Source: Zasmidium citrigriseum (taxonomy: Eukaryota; Ascomycota; Dothideomycetes; Mycosphaerellales; Mycosphaerellaceae). From it: a stretch of DNA of 64,000 nt. Below the pieces are notes generated by a model. It was not told where the DNA came from. It saw only the letters and a list, made by a program, of their open reading frames with translations, and did not search any database. The DNA is taken from NCBI GenBank assembly GCA_002786025.1, contig NHNW01000009.1, positions 378,376 to 442,375 on the forward strand, given 5' to 3'. Positions 1 to 9,036 of the stretch are shown here, piece after piece (position 1 is the first letter of the stretch; every line of letters starts with the position of its first letter). A program made the translations under genes and the position numbers.

Positions 1-1
1 T

Positions 2-541
2 GTGGCCGGCATTGCTTCACTCGTTATTTCTGTCGCTTCGATCTTCGCCGGGCCAGCTCTACTCAGGAATTTATACTATGGCAAATTCTGGTCGACTCAA
101 GCCCGCTTCTTTGGAATTCAGGGCCTTGCAGATCTCAAAAGCGTTGAACGCAGTCTCTTCGGCATTGGTGTGAGCCAGTTGAACGAAGGCCGACTCAAGT
201 GGAGCACAAATGGCAGTCTTCAAAGCGTTGCAGTATCGCCACCTGGTTCCAAATACTACGAAGGACGCCAACCTGTGTCGCTACCGGATCAAGACCAGGA
301 AGGCAAATATTTGTTCACTCTGATCGACACCTACACACTTGAGGCGACTCCTTTCTACGCTGATCGACCACCAACGGCCGTGCTGATCTGTGGCCGAGCC
401 CATGGTATGCAGCGAGCGGTGCTATCGTCCTACGACTGGACTACTCAAACCTTCTCAAGAGAGGTGGTACTGCGCATGAAGACCATGGTTTTGAATCGCA
501 TGTTCAGAGTGGATCAATGCCGAGTTTCGTTCAGGAGATGA
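2..541 (+). CDS. unknown fungal protein, C-terminal part (5' end outside window)
   Basis: The frame is open at the left edge and ends with a stop at 541, leaving about 179 codons. The first visible codon is not a trustworthy start. The visible part begins with a hydrophobic stretch of about 22 residues (Ile/Ala/Val/Leu-rich) that could be a membrane helix or signal anchor, followed by a soluble domain with regular beta-like alternation and several Tyr/Trp. I do not recognise a family or catalytic motif. Codon use and base composition match the other genes, so it is probably a real final exon. The next supported gene, on the other strand, ends about 390 bases downstream. Confidence 0.5.
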   Translation: MAGIASLVISVASIFAGPALLRNLYYGKFWSTQARFFGIQGLADLKSVERSLFGIGVSQLNEGRLKWSTNGSLQSVAVSPPGSKYYEGRQPVSLPDQDQEGKYLFTLIDTYTLEATPFYADRPPTAVLICGRAHGMQRAVLSSYDWTTQTFSREVVLRMKTMVLNRMFRVDQCRVSFRR

Positions 542-927
542 TGTTGTCAATGGCATAAACACGGCCCAGAGAGTACATCTCGACTTCTCTCGACTATACC
601 GGTCGCGACTGTGGGCGATAGGTTGTCCTTCTCTTCCAGACTGCTTGGCGTGTGCTTATTCAGGAGTCATTTTAGATCCGGGACAGGAAGCAAGTGAAAG
701 ACCTTTCATTATCACTCCGGATGCCAGTCGATTGATGGAATCACGAGAGTGCAGATCCGGCTTATAATGGTTCAACGATGATCTGTTTGCCACAATACGA
801 AGTAGGTACATCAAAAAGCTCGAACCATTGAGCAGTCTCAAGACATCCTCATTGCTCCGCATCCTTCCATGTCCAAACGCCCTCAACTTGCTGGTGCCCG
901 CTGAACCCCTGATTTCGAGCCAACAGC

Positions 928-1239
928 CTAGGTAGCGCAGGCAACGCCAAAGTAGTATTGACCGTAAACGCCGTTCTTGTGGTAGCCCTTGGTAATCGTG
1001 CTGCAGCACTTGGCATCGCAGTCCGTCAGGACTGCGCCAGAGCATTGCTCCTACTCGGACGTTAGTTGTTGATCATGTCAAGTATTTCCATGGAGCTGTA
1101 CGCGGTAGCAGCAGTTGGGTCCTTTGCAGGCAGCCTGTGATGAGTGTCAGAGGATGCCTTCCAGTGTATCTGATTGGGAGCATCATACGGCGATAGATGT
1201 CAGGCCAAGGAGGCCGGCAAGCATGGTGAGGAACTGCAT
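928..1239 (-). CDS. small secreted cysteine-rich protein (candidate effector), 3 exons
   Basis: This is a spliced model of 68 residues. Exon 1 (1189-1239) encodes 17 residues typical of a signal peptide: Met, a hydrophobic Leu/Ala/Gly core and a small-residue end. Exon 2 is 1103-1135 and exon 3 is 928-1050. The introns (53 and 52 nt) are GT-AG, both phase 0, and intron 2 has a CTAAC branch point. The mature part carries eight cysteines (about residues 20, 25, 26, 31, 39, 43, 44, 66), including two CC pairs, in a Gly/Tyr-rich chain. A TATA element lies about 75 bases upstream. Size, signal peptide and even cysteine count are hallmarks of fungal apoplastic effectors or antimicrobial peptides. 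I recognise no named family and function is inferred only from architecture. No single frame shows the protein, so simple ORF calling misses it. Confidence 0.72.
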
Positions 1240-2403
1240 GATTGTTGTGTTGGAATTTGATCGTTTTTGTCGATGCTGGTGCTCTTTTTCACCACGGTAC
1301 GGACACGAGCCTTATATATCTGCGTCTCAATGTGGTCAATGCCTGGTGGCCCTGCCCACGACCTTGCTTTTACGTGTCTTCACGAACTCGGTCAATTGGC
1401 AACTATACTTGCAGAGGCAAAACCTCGACGACTATCGCTGCCATGCCAATTCCCCATCGCCGTCCTTTCTTGTCCCGTTCGCTGCCATGTCGCCGAACGG
1501 TCCCGTGCTGCGTACTCGTCGTGTGACTCGTACCTGCTGTTGACTGCGTACAGTACGCATTGACACAGTGGCCGTCATTAGCCCGAGTCTCGAATTCTTG
1601 GAAGTTCAAGGAGGCAGTGTCAGTTGAAGGGGCAGAGAACATCGCCATCGATATGCCGGGTCACCTTCACCAGGATATGCACAGACAAGGAGCGGAAGGA
1701 ACTGCGTGGTAATGTTCTTGCAGTCCTACGCTGTGCAAGATCCAATCGGAGGACAGCGCATCTGATACCGGACTTATTGAAGCCTTACCCCCAAATCGGA
1801 CCGGCTTTGTCGAGGCCTTGTCCGCTGATCGGACATTTATGTGGTAGCGTCGGCTTTTGTTCTCTTGTCTTAGCACAAAATAACCACACTTATGTCAGAG
1901 CCTGCATATTTAGCAATGCTGAACATAAACTTGATCCAGACCCATAACAGTACTTTAAGCAAGTCTACCGTTTGTCTCCTGGCAGTGCGAAGTCGTGTCG
2001 GCAAGCCAACCAACCTCCACAACGATACACACATATGATAGCTACAGTACAAGAGGAGTGTGGCCCTTGTTATAGGCTAAGTCGTTCCTGTCGTGTGTGA
2101 CATCCCTACCTTTTACCTATTGGCGTTAGAGGCAGTATCGCACAGCCTTGCGCCTAGATGTTAGCGTCAGCATTGGCTTACAAGGATGTGGAACATTACC
2201 CAGCCGTTCCGTGCCGTGAGTCCTTTGCATAAAACTATCCGTGGTCTCTCGTTAGTAGCGGCTTTAGGATAGGGTATGGTACGCATAGACCTAAACTCCT
2301 GCTTGGTCAATTCTTTGCCGAAGATTGATCGCGGCCCAGACAGTCCTTACCACCAATTTCTTGATTATAGTCTAGATGAGCAAGTCTCAAGGCTGAGCGA
2401 CGC
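1240..2403. other. intergenic, no supported gene
   Basis: Apart from the TATA element at 1311-1318, only short overlapping frames are present, with no domain, signal peptide or convincing splice pair. The right part is the 3' flank of the NACHT gene on the minus strand. Confidence 0.5.
1311..1318 (-). promoter_or_regulatory. TATA box of the small secreted protein gene
   Basis: Read on the minus strand the sequence is TATATAAG, 72-79 bases before the ATG at 1239. Position and orientation fit a core promoter element for that gene and support the chosen start. Confidence 0.45.
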
Positions 2404-5388
2404 TCACGTCCTCACCCTCTTCCTGACATTGACAGCTTCCATCCGGGTTCGTTTGTTCTTCACTGGCTCGTCATATTCCTGCATCGTTTGATCACAAGGT
2501 TGACCTCCATTTTTGCATGAGCATTTGTGCTCGGCCTCGTGTAGCGCAGTACACAGGACTAAAGGCCTGAGCAAATCCACGGCTGGCAGGTGCTCCTCCT
2601 TACGACAGCGCCCGACGTTCGGCGAAGAGTTCGTCGTCTCTAGTCTGATGTGAATGCAAGCGCCCTGGGACAGGAACATATTTGCCATATTCCAGAGATG
2701 CCTGAGACAGTCAGCATCGGCCATGCTCGGATCCAGCGAGATGAACTGTCTCAAGAAGAGGGCCCAACATCTATCCAATCCGTCAGCGCGGTCAGTGCCC
2801 TTACTCGCTTTTGTGGCAGCATCTTCTAGCTCAAGCAAAGCTTGTATCAAGGGTCCATGGATATTCTCTGCCGAAAACGTGTGACGACTACTCAAACCAA
2901 GAGCTGTATGCCACAACCTTGCGACCATCTGGCGTCTTTGGCTGATACCAAGTCCGGTCTGCAAGGGAAGATCCCGCAGAAACGCTATGACAAAGCGGTA
3001 CCTCCCGAGGAGGACCAAGTCCTCGACAAGCGTGGGCATGTCATTCGTGGTAACGCAATCAACAAAGTTCGGAGTTGGAGGGTCGCTTGCGTAGATACTC
3101 CTGAAGCATAAGAGCATGCTCTCAAACTGTTCCACGTACTTCTCGGCATCAGTAGACGGACCTTGTGTGATAGAGTTGATGTGAATTCTCCTCACGAGAT
3201 CCACCCGGTATGTTGCCGTTTCCTTGGGGTGAAAATACATCGAGCGTGCCATTCGCAAAAGGTTGAAGATCCGGCCATCTAGAAAGTGGCTTGGTACGGC
3301 CTTCCTCATTGTGTCTTGCAGAGTCTCGGCCTGGAGGAATTCGTACACAGTTCGATGCAAGAACTCAACCTTGCATTGATGTTCGCGAATATTAGCATCA
3401 GTTTGATTGGGCAAATGAAGCAAGTCTTTGCACGAGGAGCTCAGGAATGAACTTGTGCGGCGCCGCATTGATGTCCAATCTTGTGACGATTTCTTCTTGG
3501 CCGTATGTAAAAGTGGGAATTCGAGGTCGACAAGGCCGTCGGCATTAAGGCTGATGAAGTAAAAGTCGATCCAGTATGCTTCTTCTGACAAGACTTTTGA
3601 TGTGTACGAATCTTGAGCATACGCAAAAGCCAGATGGAGAGCTTGACTCGTCTGTTGGCTATACACTCTGTCGATTCTGCCGAGAATATTGCGGAAAAAC
3701 TCCTCCAGGTCAGCTGGAAACTCGCGCACGCGCTTTCGCAGCATAGAAATGGCATCGCCCTCTGCAAGTCCCCGCAAAATCGAGTCAACAACGAGCTGCA
3801 CCCAGAGAAAGACGCCTTCGGCCTTGTCCGAAATCTCAGACACCAAAGCGGCCATCTCATCGTCGCTCTCAGGTTCTGCTTCGTGGTCTACTTGTAGTCC
3901 AAGACTTGGGTTTCGATCATGCGTCGAATGCGTGCAGAAGTCCTGCAATCTGCCACGGACATACTGACGAATATCGCCTTGAGAAATATCCTCCAAGCGT
4001 AGATTGGGAGCACGCGATTCGAATGCATTACGAAAGGCGTTCCAAGGTCGACTCGAAACACACAGCTTGAAGTGCGTGTTCTCGGCAAGTCTGTGCAATA
4101 TCTTGATCAGCTCGATAGCGTTGCCGTGATATTCATCTAAGCCGTCGATCAGGATACAGAACTTCCTCGAATCCATGGCGGCCGGTGTCAGCGAAGCTAG
4201 CATTTCGAATGCGGCAAGGATGTCATCGTGTTCCAGGACCGGGAAAGATCCGCACGTTGCAATGTCCTCAAAGTGCTTTGGAAACAGAATCGGCATCAAT
4301 GCTTCGTCCTTGTCCAGTATTTGATGAAGAATGCTCCTCAGGAGTCCTGGTATTGACTTCTGCAGAGGTGTGCCGAGATACCAGAAGAAGAAACTTGCCA
4401 TGTCTAGCTGGTAACCCGAAGCCCATTGCCTCAGCAAGCCTCTCGCTTTGTCGGACTTGGAGAGCATCTTCATTAATGTCGATTTGCCGGAGCCAGCCTT
4501 CCCACTGATCCAAAAGATTCCAGAGCCAGCCTGCAGCCACTCGTGAAGCTCACAAGAGCCGTCATTGACCGCCCAGTCGTACGTAGTCTGATATGAATCC
4601 GAAATTGAATCCCATCTCAGCTTCATGGTGTCGTAATGTAAGCTGTCGAATATGTGCGCGTGGACTCTCTTCTTGCCTTCCTCAAGTTGTTTCGCAAGCC
4701 TTCGGACCTTTTCACTTGCAACAAATTCCTGGAACTCACTCTGGGCTCCGCAAATGCTTTTTAGCGCCGTGTCCATTTTGTCTGTGTGCGCAGCCAACAG
4801 ATGCTCCAGCAGAGCTGTTCCCAACAGGCCATTCAGTTCTTGCAGATGCCGGCGTTGTTCGCTGATTTCCTTTCGAAGCTTTGGGGCTCTGAAAGTGCCG
4901 AGCACGGCTTTGTTATACAGTTGTTTGTACGCAACCACGTCAGAATGGAAGTTTTCAGAGTCACGCTCCTTTCGAACAGCATTGCGCAGGAAGTGCTTGA
5001 GCGATCCGAACTTCTTTCTTTCCACCTCGTCCAGGCTTTGAATGCAGGTCTTATCCAAAGCACGGAGCTTCTCGGTTAGCTTCAAGCCTTCCTGTTGGCA
5101 TTGCCGTCTGATTTCTTCCACAGCCTGCGATTGATTCGCTTTATCACGTCTTTCCTCGTCGAGTGTTACATTGGACAATTCGTTACCCAGTTGTATAACG
5201 TCTTCCATGTCCTTTGCGAGTTGGGCTGCATGCATGTCCTCATTTGTGCTCAAGTCCTTCCCTGTTGCCAGCGCATGAGTGCGGGAGACTATCTTCGCGG
5301 TGAAATCGAGAACCTGCAGGAAGCTTGAGAGGGCAGCAAAAGCGGCCAGAACTTCGGCCATGTTGCTCAAATGGTCGGCACCACACAA
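2404..5388 (-). CDS. NACHT-domain STAND (NLR-like) protein
   Basis: This is an intronless frame of 994 codons. The native start may be the second Met (5361), where the sequence begins like other fungal STAND N-termini (MAEVLAAF). Residues 10-290 are a helical N-terminal signalling region of the kind found in fungal STAND proteins. The P-loop GKAGSGKST lies at about 296-304, a Walker B-like LIDGLDEY at about 413-420, then the CVSSRPW sensor motif typical of NACHT ATPases. The C-terminal third is helical and contains the VEFLHRTVYEFL signature common after fungal NACHT domains. No WD40, ankyrin or TPR repeats are visible. These proteins are thought to act as nucleotide-switched receptors in non-self recognition and programmed cell death; the ligand here is unknown. 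No frameshift or internal stop is seen. Confidence 0.85.
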   Translation of the reverse strand: MCGADHLSNMAEVLAAFAALSSFLQVLDFTAKIVSRTHALATGKDLSTNEDMHAAQLAKDMEDVIQLGNELSNVTLDEERRDKANQSQAVEEIRRQCQQEGLKLTEKLRALDKTCIQSLDEVERKKFGSLKHFLRNAVRKERDSENFHSDVVAYKQLYNKAVLGTFRAPKLRKEISEQRRHLQELNGLLGTALLEHLLAAHTDKMDTALKSICGAQSEFQEFVASEKVRRLAKQLEEGKKRVHAHIFDSLHYDTMKLRWDSISDSYQTTYDWAVNDGSCELHEWLQAGSGIFWISGKAGSGKSTLMKMLSKSDKARGLLRQWASGYQLDMASFFFWYLGTPLQKSIPGLLRSILHQILDKDEALMPILFPKHFEDIATCGSFPVLEHDDILAAFEMLASLTPAAMDSRKFCILIDGLDEYHGNAIELIKILHRLAENTHFKLCVSSRPWNAFRNAFESRAPNLRLEDISQGDIRQYVRGRLQDFCTHSTHDRNPSLGLQVDHEAEPESDDEMAALVSEISDKAEGVFLWVQLVVDSILRGLAEGDAISMLRKRVREFPADLEEFFRNILGRIDRVYSQQTSQALHLAFAYAQDSYTSKVLSEEAYWIDFYFISLNADGLVDLEFPLLHTAKKKSSQDWTSMRRRTSSFLSSSCKDLLHLPNQTDANIREHQCKVEFLHRTVYEFLQAETLQDTMRKAVPSHFLDGRIFNLLRMARSMYFHPKETATYRVDLVRRIHINSITQGPSTDAEKYVEQFESMLLCFRSIYASDPPTPNFVDCVTTNDMPTLVEDLVLLGRYRFVIAFLRDLPLQTGLGISQRRQMVARLWHTALGLSSRHTFSAENIHGPLIQALLELEDAATKASKGTDRADGLDRCWALFLRQFISLDPSMADADCLRHLWNMANMFLSQGACIHIRLETTNSSPNVGRCRKEEHLPAVDLLRPLVLCTALHEAEHKCSCKNGGQPCDQTMQEYDEPVKNKRTRMEAVNVRKRVRT

Positions 5389-5690
5389 AGTCTGCGGAGG
5401 ATTCAGGAGAAGAATGCGAGCTGAACCGTCCAGGAGTGGTCAAGGGCTTTGGTGCAGGCAAGTTGATATGAGTTGAAGTCGGAGTGGTGGCGGAGCTGCT
5501 GCGCCTGCTGTGTCCAGAAGGCGGCCTCTCGCTAATGCAGCCAATATGAGCTGCATGACAACACCGGTCGTCTATGATTGCTCGACACAGATTGCAACTT
5601 GCTAGAGCGTCTGCCTACAACATGACTTATGCTGCTCTTGCTCGCTGTTCCCCTTTTCGCCACTTAGCAATCACATTCCTGTCTGGCATA
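5389..5690. other. 5' flank of the NACHT gene
   Basis: This 300-base stretch lies upstream of the minus-strand NACHT gene and presumably holds its promoter. I see no clear TATA box or other gene. Confidence 0.4.
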
Positions 5691-5796
5691 TCATAGCTTA
5701 CCCGCTCCATCTCGCCCGACACTGCCAGCGGAAGCTTGGTAAACGCCCCTGTACCCCTCAACCTCGCCCTTCATCTCCTCAAAGACGATCTGCGCA
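5691..5796 (-). pseudogene. partial duplicate of the dUTPase-like 3' coding end
   Basis: On the minus strand this segment encodes about 30 residues nearly identical to residues 142-171 of the adjacent dUTPase-like protein (starting at QIVFEEMKGEVEG), then diverges and stops. DNA identity by eye is about 85 percent over 85 bases. The bases between it and the intact gene show no homology to the earlier part of the gene, so it is a fragment and not a full tandem copy. It is preceded by TGCGCAG, which could act as a splice acceptor, so an alternative terminal exon cannot be excluded. Confidence 0.6.
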
Positions 5797-5960
5797 GATC
5801 GAGATTGTATGAGTTGGTCCAGGAAGTAATAGGGCATCATCTTAGCCGCGGTGGAGCCAGCGAGGCGAGAATTGAAGTCTTCTCGGGATGATGTCTGAGA
5901 TTGGGAGGTTATGGCCCGTAGCCCAAATCGGTGAGATGCCCAAGTCCGTAATTCCCTGTT

Positions 5961-6527
5961 TCAATGTCGATAATACCTGACCCTGCCAGTCAGTGGCCCC
6001 GTTGAATCCTTCTCAGAGCCATCCCGCCCAGCGCTCCCGGTCGAAGCTTGATAAACACCCCGATAGCCCTCAACCTCGCCCTTCATCTCCTCGAAGACAA
6101 TTTGCGCAAGTTTCGCTCCTTGATGCAGAACAATCCCATGAGGATTCTTTACATGCATCAAAGCACCCATAGCGCCTTCATAGCCCGCATCTACCAAGCC
6201 CGACTCGATCCCTACGCCAGACCGCCATAGTGATGAGCGAGGGAAGAGGGTCGCCATGCAGTTGAGCGGGATGTGTGCGGTCTCGTTGAAGTCCACCAGG
6301 TAGGCGCCAAGAGGAAGCATGGTTGAATTGGTCTTTGGGTCAAACGCAAGAGTTGTGGTCTTGGCTGCTCGTCGCTTTGTGTTATCGAAATCAATCGTGG
6401 CCGGCGAAGTCCATTTTGAGACTTGCCGAAGGGTGAGATCGATGCCGCAGGGTTGCTGCTGATGGGCAACATTGGCCACGTTCCTGACCAGCTGGCGGGT
6501 GATGACCTCGAAGCCGCTGAGAATCAT
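5961..6527 (-). CDS. dUTPase / dCTP deaminase-like protein
   Basis: The product has 188 residues and no intron. It starts MILSGFEV, resembling the MILSDR start of dCTP deaminases, has CGIDLTL near residue 27 (the conserved IDL strand of the dCTP deaminase/dUTPase superfamily), LFPRSSLWRSG near residue 95 (the R-S nucleotide-binding motif), and GLVDAGYEGAMGA followed by KLAQIVFEE, the conserved core of the trimeric fold. Members hydrolyse dUTP to dUMP and pyrophosphate or deaminate dCTP, limiting uracil in DNA. Which activity applies cannot be read safely. The last 20 residues are Gly/Ser-rich. A broken copy of its 3' end lies just downstream, and the transhydrogenase gene is divergent. Confidence 0.75.
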   Translation of the reverse strand: MILSGFEVITRQLVRNVANVAHQQQPCGIDLTLRQVSKWTSPATIDFDNTKRRAAKTTTLAFDPKTNSTMLPLGAYLVDFNETAHIPLNCMATLFPRSSLWRSGVGIESGLVDAGYEGAMGALMHVKNPHGIVLHQGAKLAQIVFEEMKGEVEGYRGVYQASTGSAGRDGSEKDSTGPLTGRVRYYRH

Positions 6528-6680
6528 TCTTCTCGAGTCCCCAATCTTGGTGATTTGCGCTGTTTGACGATGCCTTTGATGTTAATAGGTGGGAGGCCTG
6601 TCCTTGGCGCGACTCCGATTCATGAAATGAGGTCCGTGAGCGCCTTTAATTAGACTTTCTTAGCGTCCATTCAGTCGACC

Positions 6681-6848
6681 TCACTTCTTCTTCGCAAACA
6701 CCCTCCCATCCTCGATATCTTTCGCAATCGTACTTCCGAGCCATGTCAGGAAGAAGAACTCGGCGTTAAGAAACCCTTTTCCCCTGAAATCCACCTTCGG
6801 GATGACCTTCCCAGACGCAACATTAACGCCGAGGCGAGGCACGGCAAC
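6681..6848 (-). other. unassigned 55-codon reading frame, possible exon or gene remnant
   Basis: The frame between a TGA at 6849-6851 and a TGA at 6681-6683 encodes 55 residues with good protein-like composition: a Gly/Val/Lys segment, an aromatic stretch (AEFFFLTWLG) and a basic C-terminus ending KKK. It lacks an ATG. It may be the last exon of a small minus-strand gene or a remnant of one. I found no convincing donor/acceptor pair linking it to the upstream sequence, which is also the 5' leader of the transhydrogenase gene. Family unknown. Confidence 0.3.
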
Positions 6849-6985
6849 TCACACCTGCCCCGCAACCGCTGGCCTGGCCGGCGCGGAGGCTAGAGCGGGT
6901 CCAAAACACTCCACGACTCCATGTCGTCGACGACACGCCCACAGCTGACATCTCCTCTCACTCTCCTCTCTAAACCACATCAGCA

Positions 6986-8576
6986 ATGGCCATAACCCGG
7001 ATAGCACCCACGCGAGCCCAGCGTGCCGTCAACCTCATCCGCACCATCAACTCAGGCAGCTCCTCTTGCCCGTGCCATTCGAACCCGGGAGCTCACAATC
7101 ACCACCATGGCCACCCAATCAACCCCTACGCCGGACGAGTGCGATCTCTAGCCACGCCAGTGGACTTGAGCCGACAGAAGGAATATGCCTTCGAGATGGC
7201 CGCGTCGAGCATTCGTTTCGGACCGGGATGCACCAAGGAAGTCGGCATGGACTTCACGAATCTCGGGGCCAAGAAAGTCATGGTCGTGACGGATTCCGTG
7301 GTCGAGAAATTGGATGCCATGAAACAGGTCATCCAAGGACTGGAGACTGAAGGCATTGCCTACGAAGTCTACAATAAAGTCAAAGTCGAGCCCAAAGACT
7401 ACTCGTAAGTCCACCCCAAACACCACCCTCGCCACCCAACTAACATCCTTCCCAGAATACGAGAAGCAATCGACTTCGCCAAACCCTACGCCCCGGACGC
7501 CTTCCTCGCCGTCGGCGGCGGCAGCGTAATCGACACAGCAAAACTAATGAACCTCTACACAACCTGTGCGCCAACCCTCCACCCTCCCACACAAACCACC
7601 AACTAACCAACCCTCAGTCCCCTCCGCCGAATTCCTCGACTTCGTAAACGCCCCCCTCGGCGCCGGAAAACCCATAACCTCCAATCTCAAACCCCTAATC
7701 GCAGTCCCCACAACAGCAGGCACAGGCTCCGAAACCACAGGAACCGCAATCTTCGACCTGGTATCCAAAAAAGCAAAAACCGGAATCGCCCACCGGAACT
7801 TAAAACCCACCTTGGGAATCTGCGACCCCATCAACACCCGCACAATGCCCTCCGCCGTGCACGCCTCCTCGGGTCTGGACGTCCTGTGCCATAGTCTGGA
7901 ATCATGGACCGCGATCCCGTACAACGAGCGTACACCCCGCCCAACAAACCCCATCAACAGACCAGCATACCAAGGCGCCAACCCAATAAGCGATATCTTC
8001 TCCCTGCAAGCCCTGCGCGACACAGTCAAATACCTCCCCCGCGCAGTCAAAGACCCCGACGACTGGGAAGCGCAGTCGAAAATGCTCCTCGCCGCAACCC
8101 TCGCAGGTGTAGGTTTCGGGAACGCCGGTGTTCATCTCTGTCACGGAATGTCCTACCCTATCTCCTCGCAGAACCCCGGGTATCAACACGCGGGCTATCA
8201 GGTCCAGACGCCGATTATTCCTCACGGAGTTTCCGTCGCCGTGAGCGCGCCCGCGGTGTTTAAGTTCACCGGGGCTTCGAATCCGGAGAGGCATTTGGCC
8301 GCAGCGGAGTGTTTCGGTGTGGATATTTCGAACGTGAAGAAGGAGAGTGCTGGTGAAGTCCTCTCGGAGGCGTTGGCCAAGTTCTTGGTCGATTTGGGTG
8401 ATCAGCCACGAGGGTTGAAGGCCATGGGTTTCGGTAGCAGCCACATTGATACTTTGGTTGAAGGAACCCTTCCTCAGGCAAGAGTCCTGATGTTGGCGCC
8501 GAATCTCGACACTAATGGAGGCGAGGAGGAGAGGACGCAACTGAGGAATTTGTTTGAAGATGCCATGGAGTACTGA
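6986..8576 (+). CDS. hydroxyacid-oxoacid transhydrogenase (iron-type alcohol dehydrogenase family), mitochondrial
   Basis: The model has three exons (6986-7404, 7456-7565, 7618-8576) and 495 residues; introns are 51 and 52 nt. It belongs to the ADHFE1 group of group III, iron-type alcohol dehydrogenases, which oxidise 4-hydroxybutyrate to succinic semialdehyde while reducing 2-oxoglutarate to D-2-hydroxyglutarate. The N-terminus is Arg-rich and lacks acidic residues (mitochondrial presequence), followed by a Cys/His-rich stretch. Visible motifs are VGGGSVIDTAK (nucleotide loop), PTTAGTGSET, the long SSGLDVLCHSLESW helix, the family-specific YNERTPRPTNPINRPAYQG insertion and HLCHGMSYPI with metal-binding histidines. 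The model is full length and apparently intact. It is divergent from the dUTPase-like gene, sharing a 458-base interval. Confidence 0.9.
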
Positions 8577-9036
8577 TCTGGAGAGCAAATTGCAAAGCAA
8601 AGCATACCGAATGTACAAATTGAACAAGAAAGTGAAAAACTATCAAGTAGTAACGACCGTTCCTCATTCGTATGTCCCTCCTTGAAAGAGAGAGCAGATA
8701 CCACTGCCCAAGCTACGCTACCTGATTCTCCGTTAAGTACATGATGGTATGGGCGCCTCCTCAAACGTGATTATCCGTGAAAAAGAAAAGCCGTCTGCCT
8801 ATCAGACATCCCACGCCTCATGATCCATCCCAGAAACGAAAAGCCATGATGGTGTGATGAAGCGAACGCCGGGGGCTATGCATTCTCCAAACCACCCTGG
8901 TGGTTTCAACAACTGATGTCATCTTGCTTCTCATGTGTGAGTCTTTTGAAAACAGAGCGCCAGGCACCTGTGCTTGCTCTCCATGGCGCACAGCACTCTA
9001 AACTGAATTCGTTTCGTTTCGTTCGTTGATCGCTTC
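8577..9036. other. convergent 3' region
   Basis: This lies between the stop codons of the transhydrogenase (+) and the HECT ligase (-). It presumably contains both 3' UTRs. No gene seen. Confidence 0.4.

Noticed and set aside
656..1045. 129-codon minus-strand frame
   Set aside because: It is an out-of-frame shadow of exon 3 of the cysteine-rich gene; the cysteine pattern appears only in the spliced frame.
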